43,676 nt of DNA from Chara braunii (Eukaryota > Streptophyta > Charophyceae > Charales > Characeae), in NCBI GenBank assembly GCA_003427395.1, contig BFEA01000048.1, positions 1,144,426-1,188,101 on the forward strand, in the 5' to 3' direction. Made by a program: the position numbers and the translations under genes. A model generated the notes under the pieces. It saw only the letters and a list, made by a program, of their open reading frames with translations, searched no databases and was not told where the DNA came from. Of this stretch, positions 10,061 through 20,730 are shown in pieces; the first letter of the stretch is position 1; each line of letters starts with the position of its first letter.

Positions 10061-10270
10061 GATCTTACTCTTAGCAATCCTCCGTAGAATGCCTCACTGA
10101 TAGCAGATCGATAGATATACAAAAAAACAAAAAAAAGGGGGAGTGATCCTCTTCTTTTATTTTTTATTTTTATTCTGTTGATTAGGACCGGGAGGAAAGT
10201 ACACTTTGGTTGGTTACTTTCCTGTGTTTTCCCTCCCACCCAACCCTTTGCCTGCATTCCCGTTTTGGTA

Positions 10271-10375
10271 AGTGCCACGTCAGCAGTGCCACGTCAGCAG
10301 CAGGGCCACGTCAGCAGTGCCATGACAGCAGTGCCACATCAGCAGCAGGGCCACGTCAGCAGTACCTCGTCAGCC
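10271..10375. repeat. Short GCCACGTCAGCA tandem repeat
   Basis: Six or so imperfect copies of a 12-18-bp unit with the core GCCACGTCAGCAG lie just upstream of gag. The ACGT/TGACG cores resemble bZIP-type binding sites in plants, but they may equally be simple repeat expansion. Confidence 0.85.
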
Positions 10376-10488
10376 GACACCGTACAGCTAACTGCAGCTT
10401 ATGCTCCGATGCAGCAAACACATCACAGCACGTGAAGGGGCGGGCAGCCGCAGCGGAACAGCAGCTACCCCTGCCCCACCCCTCTGCA

Positions 10489-13400
10489 ATGGACGCCCAG
10501 GGCAACCCGACGGTGGACAATGCCGCATCCGGCAGTCCACGCAAGGCGTGCAGCTCGAACCCCCTGGTCCCACAGGTCCAGCAGGTGGCTTCGACTGCGA
10601 CACTTGCGGGAGCCCTCGACGCTGCACCAGTCCGGCAGCAAGGAGAGACCATGATGGCCTTCCTGGCCCGCCTGGGCACCTACATGCAACAAGTACGATA
10701 TGAACAGCAACGCGAGGCGGCAGCCGAAACGGCACGCCTCAACGCCATTGCACGCGACGTGGAGCAACGGCGCCGGCAGCACGCTGAAGCAGCTGCCAAC
10801 CATAACAAAGCTTGAAAAGATGCCGCATCTGTCCTCATGCAGCAGGAAGCCGCTCATACCGCCGCACTCCAATCATGGAATGTTGATCCGGGAGACTACG
10901 GAACCAACTGCGGAAGAGCAGACCAAGTCAGCTCTCGCCAACATGACGCACCAAGTCATCCTCACTTGTAATTGGCAACAAGTGGAGCTGGCTCGGCATG
11001 CACATACCATTGCTGAGTACGAGGAGACTCTCAAGAGCCTCCATGCCCGCCTCGACGTGTTGGAGAAGGATGACGTGCCGAACAGGCACACAGCGTTGTC
11101 AAGCATTGATCCATCGATCCGCGAGCTGGAAGAACGGATGGATCACCTAGTAGCGCTCATCGGAAATTTGTACAGTTTCCGGCAACCGGCGACCATGAGC
11201 CAGCAAATAGCCGCCCTACAAGCGGATCTGTGTCAGCTGCAGCAGCAACCAACCGGGACTTGCAACAGTCTGACGTCTAAACAATTCAAGATGCCGAAGT
11301 TCAGCATCGACAGATTTGATGACTACCACAAGGCGGACCCCATAAGTTGGTGGCAAGGGTTCACCAACGAGCTCTCCATTCACTTGGTCTCGCCAAAGTC
11401 GAAGATATCAGGGTTTTACCTCTGCAGCACCGGTGCCAGCCAAGTGTGGCTCAACCACCTGGCTCAAACCGAAGGCGTCCATATCGCTAAGCTTTACACC
11501 AAGATCACTTGAGAGGCCATGATCGAGAAGTGGTGGAAACACTTCATCGTCGACGACGCTGAAGGCAAAGGCGTGAACCGGATTTTCAGCATGCACCAAG
11601 GCAGCCAGCCAACACGCGAATGGCTAACCGAATGGTGGAAACTCGTGACGATTCCGAATCTGGACATACTGTTCGTACATCTTCGTCATGAATTCTTCCA
11701 GCGGTCAGTTGACGCGTTGAGCACGGCCCTTGGGGAGCGCAGCCTGTACACGGACTTTGACCAGATCGTGGATAAGGCGCGCGAAGTAATCCAAACAAAT
11801 TGGTGGGCCGCCAACGAGCGGCGAATCCAACCAAATTTTGTGGAAAAGGGCAAAGGCCCGCGGCCGCAGCAAGTCGATGTTGTCCAATGCAATGGACAAG
11901 AGGACGACCAGGCGCTGACTCACAAGTTTAGTGAAGGAGACGGAGTCAACGCCCTTCCGCCACGACGCAACAACAAGAAGAAAAAGGCGAAATCTGCGTC
12001 AACAACAGAAGCCGGACAGCCGAACGAGCCATGGAAGAAGTTCAGCCTCACGGAGGAGCAATACAAGCTCCGCCAAAGGTGGAACTGTTGCTACTGGTGC
12101 AACAACACCAAGCACACGACATCGCAATGCCCTGACAAAGGCAAAGAAGATGTCTGTCCACGACAAAGCTCGGGAAATTGAGCTCTGCAGGAAGTGAGGC
12201 GACTCCACTTCCTACTCCGCCAGACACAGTTGCCTTGCTCCTCCACGTTCGGGGAACATGCGTATGTCGCCAGTCTTCACGAAGGTTATGAAGACTATGC
12301 TGCCCAGCTGGTCCCGCCATTGGACCAACCTCTCCACGTGCAAGAGTCATATGCATGCGCGACTTCAGCACCATTGTCAAGCGAACCAGAATCCTAGCCG
12401 ACATTACTCGGGGACTCATTGGTATGGTCTAGACTTGAGGACCTCGACCCATTGACACCGGAGGACTTCCAATGGTTGCCTCTTCCCCCATCTGATTCCT
12501 TGCCGAAGCCGCATTGTAACGCCCTAATGGCGGAACTACGCAACTACTTGCACGCTGCAGTACCAGCTCCGTTGATGGAAGACGGAGTAGCGGTTGTTGA
12601 CCTCCGCGAGTACATTGCGAAGATTGACCGCGAGTACCCCACGCAACGGTACGATAACATTGACGCACCTTTACTCTACGTCCGCATTCATATCGGGAAG
12701 GCGACCTGCAGCGCCTTGATTGATTGTGGAGCTACTCACAACTACATCAGCCAGGACTTCATGACGCGCGCCGGCCTTGGGCCGTACATTCGAAGGAAGG
12801 AAATCACAGCCTAGGTAAGTCACGTTGGACAACGGTCGTACGCACAAGTCCATTGACCGGTGCGTTGACTTTGTTCCCGTGTACTTCACCCCGCATGCAC
12901 GCGAGGCCATGTCCTTTGACATATTGGGGACACAGTTCGACATGATTTTGCGCATGTCGTGGCTGCACAGTGAGGACCACCTGGTGACCTTCTACCGCCG
13001 CACCATTCATGTTCGTGACCGGAACGGGGTACTTGTGCCATGTACGGTCCCCCCCCCTCACCTTTCGATTGGTTGACATGTGGTCTCAGCGGCAAGCATT
13101 CGTAAACTCCATCGCACGGAACGACGTGGAGGAAATGGGCATTTGTTTCTTGCATGCCCTACCTCCTCCCGACGAGCCAACGGCGGAACAACCACCAGAT
13201 TCACGCATTGTACAACTTCTTCACTCCTATGGCGACGCCTTTGAAGCCCCCGCCGTTATCGTACCAAATCGGCCAATTCGTCATGAGATCATCCTCGAAG
13301 ATGGGGCCGTAGCTCCTCGCGGATGTATTTGCCGCATGAGCGAGGAGGAACTCGAAGTGCTTCGAACGCAACTCTATGACCTCATTGTGACCACGTCATC

Positions 13401-13616
13401 ACGCATCACAAGCACGACAACAAGCCAATGCAGTACAAAGTCACATTCAAGTGGTGCGACTGCGACGACACGCGATGGATTTCCCGGGCAGCTTTGCAAG
13501 CCTCCGCACAAGATATCGCTGATTATGAGAAAAAACTGCTAGCCACGGAAGTTGCACAACCTCCCACCCGGACTTCAGTCCCTCCCTCCAACAAACAACT
13601 TTGCCCTCGTAGGTAA
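10489..13616 (+). pseudogene. Degenerate gag-pol of nested Gypsy element, pol mostly deleted
   Basis: The start is the ATG at 10489. A coiled, Glu/Arg/Ala-rich gag N-terminus runs to a TGA at 10813. After a frame change gag continues (10900-11510, TGA, then 11513-12181) with a retrotransposon gag core rich in Trp. A CCHC zinc knuckle (CYWCNNTKHTTSQC) lies near 12089-12130. A retropepsin follows with active-site motif LIDCGATHNYIS (12716-12751), carrying Cys where most families have Ser or Thr. Further frameshifts lie near 12815 and at a C-run near 13050. The start of the RT N-terminal region (13266-13385) is joined directly to a chromodomain-like tail (YKVTFKW...DTRWISRAAL, 13431-13540), ending with TAG at 13614. 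RT palm, RNase H and integrase are absent. Gag would package RNA; nothing here could be made intact. Confidence 0.85.
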
Positions 13617-13628
13617 GCTCGGTCTTCC

Positions 13629-13641
13629 AAGGAGGTGGGAG
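13629..13641 (+). other. Polypurine tract of nested element
   Basis: AAGGAGGTGGGAG directly abuts the 3' LTR start TGTGGCATAC. Confidence 0.85.
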
Positions 13642-14324
13642 TGTGGCATACTCTGTACTACACGGGCCCAGCAGGGCCCGACCAGGTAGAGTGAGGGTCC
13701 GTATGTGTAGGGCCTGTTTTCGTTTCAGCCTAAAAGCTTGAAAACGAGGGCCTACAGGCCCTGTGTCGTTTCAGCCTGAAAGCCTGAAAACAAGGGCCTA
13801 CAGGCCCTGAGTCTTTTTAGCTTGAAACGGAGGGCCATTTTCAGGCCCTCGTAAGATCGACCTGCCCTGTAACTTAGGCACCAGACCAGGGTTTTAGCAC
13901 AGGCCATTTTGGGCCTGTTTTCAAAACAACCTTTGTTTGAACTTCAACGCCAGGGTCTGGCACGTTTCGGCATTGGCAAGAGCAGCCTCCTGGACGGGCC
14001 AGCACTATACAAGACTGGCCCGCCCTTCAGGCTCCAGGCAGTCAGGAGGCAGTTCATAGGAACTTCCCAGGCACTTCACGTGCAGGAGGCAGGAGGTAGT
14101 CTTCAGGATTTGGCAGCAGCACTATGGAGGAGCGTTGCAGGAGTAGAAGTAGCGTTAGCAATAGTCTTCAGCGTTGGGCGCTAGTAGGAGCTAGAGTAGC
14201 GTTGGAGAGAGAGAGAGAGCAATGGTTGGTGGAGGCCAGGGAGACTTACCTGTGGCGCCATAGCTCCAGCTTCGTCTTCGATGTACCTGCAACAAGGCTC
14301 CACCTTCACAAGTAAGTATCGAAC

Positions 14325-14379
<55 letters not shown>

Positions 14380-14805
14380 CTCTTCTTCCTCTTCTAAGTC
14401 CGCCATCTCTTCCTCGCCCTCTCGCTACCTGACTTCTCAGTATCTGCAGACTACGAGAAAGAGAGAGGGAGTGGTGACTTTGGGATTTGACGACATTTGG
14501 ATCCAGACTCGACATTGGGATTCCGACATTTGACGAGGGATTATTTGGGACTATACCAAAAACTTGGTGTTGACGACATTCCCATCTTCCCCTCTTCTTC
14601 GTTTGTGTATAGTTGGGGACTGGCGCATTCTTCTTGTGTGAGCGCCAGACCCCTTCCTACCATGGAATGATGATGATGTATGTTTGGTTTGCATGGCAAC
14701 ATTGATTGTTCGGATCATTGGTATTTAAGCCTTCCGCTATGTTATACTGTACTTTAAGAGAGAGGTCGGTTCTTCTTCTGGTCTATACCCTTACGGTATG
14801 CGACA
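13642..14805 (+). repeat. 3' LTR of nested Gypsy element
   Basis: It aligns with 8295-9431 throughout. It has a longer GA run (14327-14376), a short extra segment near 14094-14110 and a TATACAAG in place of TATATAAG. It ends GGTATGCGACA, followed by the TCCAA target duplication at 14806-14810. Confidence 0.9.
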
Positions 14806-14810
14806 TCCAA
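14806..14810. repeat. Target-site duplication, right copy (TCCAA)
   Basis: Exact match to 8290-8294, directly after the 3' LTR end CGACA. Confidence 0.9.
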
Positions 14811-14892
14811 TCTGCAGTGGCCTATCAAGGACTGCATTAGCAGGAGTGAAAGGCAGCCGTTTTGAGGCATGGAAGACCAGACAGGTCCCAAT

Positions 14893-17800
14893 CTAAGGGG
14901 GAACAACAAGCACATAGGAAGGCCCAAATGGATATGCCCTCATAGTATCAAGTACCTTCCATGGGCCATAGAAAACAGGCGACAACTTTCATGATATGTC
15001 TTGTTCATCGGTTAGTTCAAATCTTTTCACCGAGACCCAGTTACCTGAAGGGATAAGAGAGGGAAAATGATGCTTATTATTTTGTTGTATCATCCTCTTA
15101 TGGCCCTTGAACATATTAGTTCTAGCTTTCTCTAGGTCTTTCTCATAACTCTTTGTAAATTCCACAGTTCCAAGAGTTAGTTTGGGCTTGGACTTGTCAA
15201 TGAGATCATCCAGAGGTTGTCTTGGATCCTTGGCAAAGTGCAGCATATAGGGTGTAAAGCCTGTAGTGTTGTGAAGAAAGGTATTATACATCAGTTATAC
15301 CCTGGACAAATGTTTGTCCCAGTCCTGCTGATCAGGTGTGATTACATGACGCAGAAACTGAAATTTCACATGGTTAATCACCTCAGCCTGTCCATTGGCT
15401 TCATGATGTCCCCCGGAGGTCATGTCGAGTTTGAAATGCAGGTAGTCTTTGCAGAAACATTGTCTGTCATTGCTACTGAATTTAGCATTTGTATCACTGA
15501 CAATGGAGGATGGGCACCCATTCACATTTATCCATCTCTCACAGAAGAGCTCTCTAATCAGAGGTACTCTGACCTCAACAGGTAAGGGGATAAACTCGAC
15601 AAACTTTGAGAAGCGATCCACACAGACCATTACTTGTCTTATGCCCCGTGGAGTAGTATTCTCAAAGATAGGTAAAGGTTTGAGAAGTCGTATCGGAGGT
15701 CGTATATGGACCTTGTTCATTTGGCACAACTCACATGTCTTAAAGTACTTGAGTATATCCTCTCTCATTCTTTACCAGTAGAAACATTCGGTTGGGGCAG
15801 CATATGTCTTTAAAACCCAAAGTGACTACGAGCATCATCATGACTCTCTGAAATCAGATGAGTAATGATCTTGCGATCGTTAGGGATACACAAACACTCT
15901 TCCCCCTCGCGGATTTTGTACAACAAGCTTGAGGTTAAGACATAGCCTGCGTCAGAATCGAGTTCGACCTTCAGATTTCTTAGGATGGGGCCAAAGAATG
16001 GATCCTGAGGCAACGCATCAGTGATGACCTGTCTGGTGTTATAAACAAAAGAATGACTATCAACAATGATAGCACACATTGAGTCTACATGATAATGCAT
16101 GCATCTGCCACACTATTATAGCACTATTTTTTGTGCTTCAATTCAAAGTGAAAAATGTCTATGAATTGAATGTACCTCGCCAGTGTATCATTTAACTCAC
16201 CTTGGATCTTCATCCACTGCAAGGTGAAATGATCGGAGTAGATCTTGAAGTCTCTCCCAAGTAAGAAATATTTCCACTATTTGAGGGTATAAACGAGAGC
16301 ATACAGTTCTTTCTCATAGGTGAAAGCCTGAATTATTTGCACCTTGATCTTCTTATTCATTAATTCCACTGATTTTATATCAGTCAGATGATCATCTTGC
16401 TTAAGAACTGCACCAGCTCCATACCGACTTGCATCAGTGGTCAACACAAATGGCAAGGTAAGGTCGGTCAGTTTCAGCATAGATGTTTGGGTCAAGGCTT
16501 TCTTCAATCTGGAGAAAGTCAACTGACATTGAGGAGTCCAATTGAAAGCAACATCCTTAGCCAACAGGTTAGTAAGGGGAGAGACAATAGTAAAATTCCT
16601 GATTGAATTTCCTATAATAAGATGTCAGACTCATGAACGACATGATGTATCTAACTATCTGTGGTTGTGGTCAGTCCCTCACAGCAGCAACCTTAGACAA
16701 CTTTGGGGAAATAACATTTGCAGAAAACACGTCTCAAATACACAACAGAAGCGACATCAAAAGATTATTTTCTTTGTTGATTTCTGTATAGCACACCGAA
16801 CATGTTCGGAGCTTTTCTGAACGACCGAACATGTTCGGGTGTTCGGCCAAACGCCACCCGAACGTGTTCGGCCGAACATATTAAAAAAAAATAAAAAATA
16901 AAAAAAACGTTTTTTTTTTTTTTTTAACTCGAGTTCGGTTACGAANTTGACCAAACCTCCAAGGCAAAAGTTATTTGTATTATTATTTTACATAACATAT
17001 ATTTTTTTCAGATTTTTTGGAGAACTGTTTTTGTTTTTTTTTGTTTTTTATTATTTTTATGTGCGCGTTCGGAGAGTTTCGGCGCTCGTTCACGTTCGGT
17101 CCCGAACGTTCGCGTTCAGCGAACACGATGCTACACAGGTTGATTTTATATTTGTTCTCTCTTAGAATCTGCTGAATCTTTCTGAGATGATCAACATGGT
17201 CTTCAACAGTTTTGCTGAACACCAGAATGTCATTCAGATACACCACAACAAACTTATACAAATATGGTTTGAAAATGCGAATCATTTCAAGTTGAAAGTA
17301 CCTGGCGCATAACACGAACCAAATTGCATGACTGGATATAGGTGTCAGACCGTTTTTTAAAGGTTGTCTTGTGCGCATCCTCTTTAGCCATTTCGATCTG
17401 ATGGTACTGGGATGTCACGTCAATTTTGTTGAAGACTCTGCAGTCCTGCACCATGTGCAACAAGTCATCGATCATAGGCAAGAGTTCGAAGTTATTCCAA
17501 GTGATCTTATTCCGACCTCTATAGTGTCTGCACATCCAGATTTCACCATTTCCCTTGGGAACAAAAAGAATTGGTGCCCCATACTCAGATGAGCTAGGCC
17601 TGATTTATCTCTTCTGTATCAAGGACTCCAATGGTTTCCTCAACCCATCCAGTTCGGCAGATGATATTTTGTAGATTCTTCCCTTGGGAGGGGTAGTCAT
17701 GTAGAATTAGGATGTGATACTTGGTCTGCCTATAAACAAGTTTAGTAGGTTCCTGAGCCAAATCACCAAACTCAGCAACCACCCGTTGAATGAGAAGTTC

Positions 17801-20082
17801 AATTGAGAGAGGGAGGAATGAGAATCTATATTGAGTGATATAAGCCACAAGGAGATTCTTGTGGTTCGTCTCATTAGACAACTTCGTGACTTTCAGGCAA
17901 TAAAATTTGTCTTAGGATGATGATCAATAACTAAGACACATTATCTTATCTCTCCCTGTGGATTCTTCAAGTGAATGTCGGGCACGGCCCAGTCAACTGA
18001 AGGATTAATGGCTTTAAACCAATTCAAATTCAAGACCAGATAAAAAACAAGCTGAGGAAAAGCATGAAACTTCAACAACTGTTTGATTTCCCCTTTGTCA
18101 TCCAAGGTGATTGGCATGGCCTTGATGATCTGCCGATCGGGAATTACCCACCTGAATCTCTAGAGATTGTTCAAGGTCTGTAACCTTGATTAAAGTTCCT
18201 TGTTGCCCCATAGTCAAGCAAGACTTTGATTCTGGTTCTCTTAATTTGAGGTTGGAACATGATCAGTTTTGATCTCCTCTTCTTTTTTTTCTCCTTTATT
18301 TGGAGATGAAGAGAACAGAGATGATCAAGTTCCTCCTCATATGAGGGCTCATCAATAAAGGGTTCAATGTATGAGAACATTGAGCCATCTGCAACCTCGG
18401 AAAGATCAGGCTCTGTAGATGATCCATCTCCTAAGGGAGATGTATTTAGTTCAGCAAGACTGGACGCAGTCCATGTTGGCCTGTGTAGTTTTTTTAGTGG
18501 CTGCAATTGTTGTGGTTCAGTTTGTGGGGCAATCATTGGTATAATGGTTGCCCTCACATCTCAGACGAACACCCCTATCTTTCCTTTTTTGTCAGACGCC
18601 CATTGGGATTCTCAGATTTTTCCAAGGCAAAGAGGAGGCATCCATGAGATTGATTTGACATTGACAAACTTTGGGAGGTTCTGTTGTTGAGAAGCATTGG
18701 GGCGTTTGTCTGACCCCTTAGAACTGGAAGGTTTTTATCCCTGTGAGGAATAGCAGTCACGGTGTCTGGGCGAACATTTGAGTAACCTACTCTGGTGATA
18801 TTCTTGCACCTTGGCCAGCTGGGGTAATAAATTATCCCTAACAAGTGTTTGGAGAGTCATCATCAAACTCCATGGTATACAAAGTTTCATTTCCCTTCCT
18901 CCTACTTTGGGAAGAGGGATAGTAGTCTGCCTTTTAGGGAGTGGACTGAACATGGAGTGTAACCTGCATGTCCAAGGTTGCTCTCTCAAAAGATCGTCAG
19001 TCCTTGTGTCGTGCAAAATATAGGACCATGGTATATTTTTCAGGAGTTGCCCTAATGAACCAAGTCAATTGGCCACGATCAGACATCTTCAACTCAAGAG
19101 TGGACGTAAGCCGCTCAAATTTTGCATAAAGCTTGCCGAGGGAACCCCTGTACTTTATCTGGCCAAGACTAACCAGCTCATTTGGAGCCATGCGGGCCTT
19201 TTCCATAGTTGTGAACCTTGCCTCCAAGCCCGAAAAGATGTTCTTTAGTCCTGCTGCATCAGCCCAACCTAGCAACTCCTGCTGAGACTTAACAGCCTCA
19301 CAGGTGGCCCACTTAACCCTGACCCACCCAAGAGGGCCATAGTGGATTGTACCTTGTTAACCTTGAGGCATATGAATCCCCTCACATAGGACTTCACAGA
19401 AGCAATCCGGTCTGACATATACGCTTTGGGGTTATCCCCAGTACATTTGTCAGGTTGCATCATCTTGGGGAATCGTTGTTCCTGCTGGGCAGAAGTACCA
19501 ACATCAAGCCGCCGGTCCTCACGGGCAGCATGTTTCTTTGGCTTTAGAGTAACGGGCTTCCCTTTTAGAGAACGGGGGGGGTCACACCAGAAGTGGGGAC
19601 CGATTTGGGTTTGGGTTTGGGTGACTGAGAAGGAGTAGGGGTAGGAGAGGGAGTAGGGTTAGAGAAACTTTTTCTGATTAGATTAAGGGTTTATAGTAAC
19701 TTTGTACAATAGAAGACTGATTGACTTCGACTTGAGTGAGACAGTCTTCTACTGCAGATGCCCGGTCCATCCAGGCAGTGAGGGCATCTCTGACTGTAGT
19801 AAATTCCAAGCGGACCCACTCAACCAACTTCTTGTTGGTGTCACTGAAACTGTGATCAGATTCAACAACCAAGAAGTGCTCTGCTAGCACTGCCCGTCTG
19901 GCTGCATCATGAGACTTTTTGTATCCCTTTGCCTTCTCTCTCTTGAGCTTCTAAATCCGCTTATGTGTTTCTTCTGCCACATTTTCCTCTCTCTCTCTCT
20001 CTAGCTCTATGGTTGTCTTGGGGACTGCAGGGCCTTTGCCCTTGTCACCCCCTAAACCGCCTGAGCTTGCAATGTCATCCAT
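14893..20082 (-). pseudogene. Degenerate gag-pol of the large Gypsy element
   Basis: Read on the minus strand from the ATG at 20082 (MDDIASSGGLGG...). Gag is visible in pieces at 20082-19680 and 19460-18860. A barely recognisable zinc-knuckle remnant lies near 18810. The protease motif VLLDYGATRNF (near 18200-18230) has Tyr replacing Ser/Thr. RT fragments lie at 17880-17150: the fingers are recognisable, and the catalytic motif reads YLND instead of YLDD (17229-17240), a lost catalytic aspartate. RNase H is at 16564-16277 (TTDASRYGAGAV). Integrase has a zinc-binding region, CELCQ, and the D,D,E core at VCVDRFSKF, IVSDTNAKF and NGQAEVIN (16100-15295), with a GPW-type C-terminal segment (about 14985-14895) ending in TAG. 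The Gypsy order RT-RNase H-integrase is clear. Many stops and frameshifts, plus a MITE inserted in RT, make it dead. Confidence 0.88.
16784..17138. mobile_element. hAT-like MITE inserted in RT, 8-bp TSD
   Basis: The 355-bp insert is flanked on both sides by GTTGATTT (16776-16783 and 17139-17146). Its ends are imperfect inverted repeats, CTGTATAGCA at the left and CTGTGTAGCA reading in from the right, continuing into CGAACG/GTTCGG-rich sequence. The middle is A/T-rich with an ambiguous base at 16946. No transposase is encoded. An 8-bp duplication fits the hAT superfamily; the terminal motif is not one I can match to a named family. Removing it rejoins the RT sequence. A related sequence begins at about 43376. 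Confidence 0.88.
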
Positions 20083-20730
20083 TCCCAATTATATTTTTTT
20101 CCCACATAAAGAAAATAAAAATTTGGATTAGAGTTTAAACACAAAACGAAAAACTAATCATAATTGAACTATTTTGCTTACTTACACAAAGAAGGGTTAG
20201 AACAAATGGCAGATTGGTGCTTAGTGTCTATCGACATTTAAGAGATTGCAGGCAACAGTTAGGAGCAAAATCAGACAGCCGATTCCTTTTTCACCACATG
20301 CCCCAATTCAATCAGAATTAAACTAACCTCTAATCAGATTCCTTCAAAACCTTCGGAACACCAGCAGTAGTTAGCATGGCAAGAAGACATCGGGGTCATT
20401 GAGAAAAAAAAATAAACTGCATAGGGGCACTTGGCAATGTTCCGTTTGCAAAAAACAAAATAAAACTCCAGATTGTTGGTTGTTGACTAGCAGATTGATT
20501 GTATTGGGCTTTACTAGACTGTCGACACAAATTTATTGCACAAACCGTTTTGACACAACTGACATACTCGTTTGGACTGGCAGCATTGGACAGTTGGGAC
20601 TGGACTGACACCATATCTGACACGACTGGCAGGGAAAGCACATACAAACAGAGCAAGGAATGCAAAAGCAACATGTGCATAAACTCAAGACATACGATCA
20701 ACTGGAGGCTGAGGTCAGACAAGACTAACA
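20083..20730 (-). other. Leader of large element between satellite and gag
   Basis: Noncoding sequence just upstream of the gag start on the minus strand. I see no gene, splice signal or repeat of note. Next to the array at 20716-20725 is CAGACAAGAC, which nearly matches CAGACAGGAC at the far end of the array. Confidence 0.5.

Larger units (their letters stand above)
8295..14805 (+). mobile_element. Nested internally deleted Ty3/Gypsy element
   Basis: This is a complete insertion with two LTRs, TCCAA target duplications, a primer-binding site complementary to initiator tRNA-Met, a degenerate gag-protease region, the first ~40 residues of RT fused to a C-terminal chromodomain, and a polypurine tract. 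Most of RT, all of RNase H and integrase are missing. It must have depended on enzymes from relatives if it ever moved in this form. It lies in the 3' untranslated region of the larger minus-strand element and is therefore younger. The LTRs differ at about 14 of the first ~190 aligned bases by eye, so it is not recent. Confidence 0.9.

Noticed and set aside
10356-10872. Long minus-strand open frames opposite gag
   Set aside because: Shadow frames of a GC-rich gag region, with no domain.
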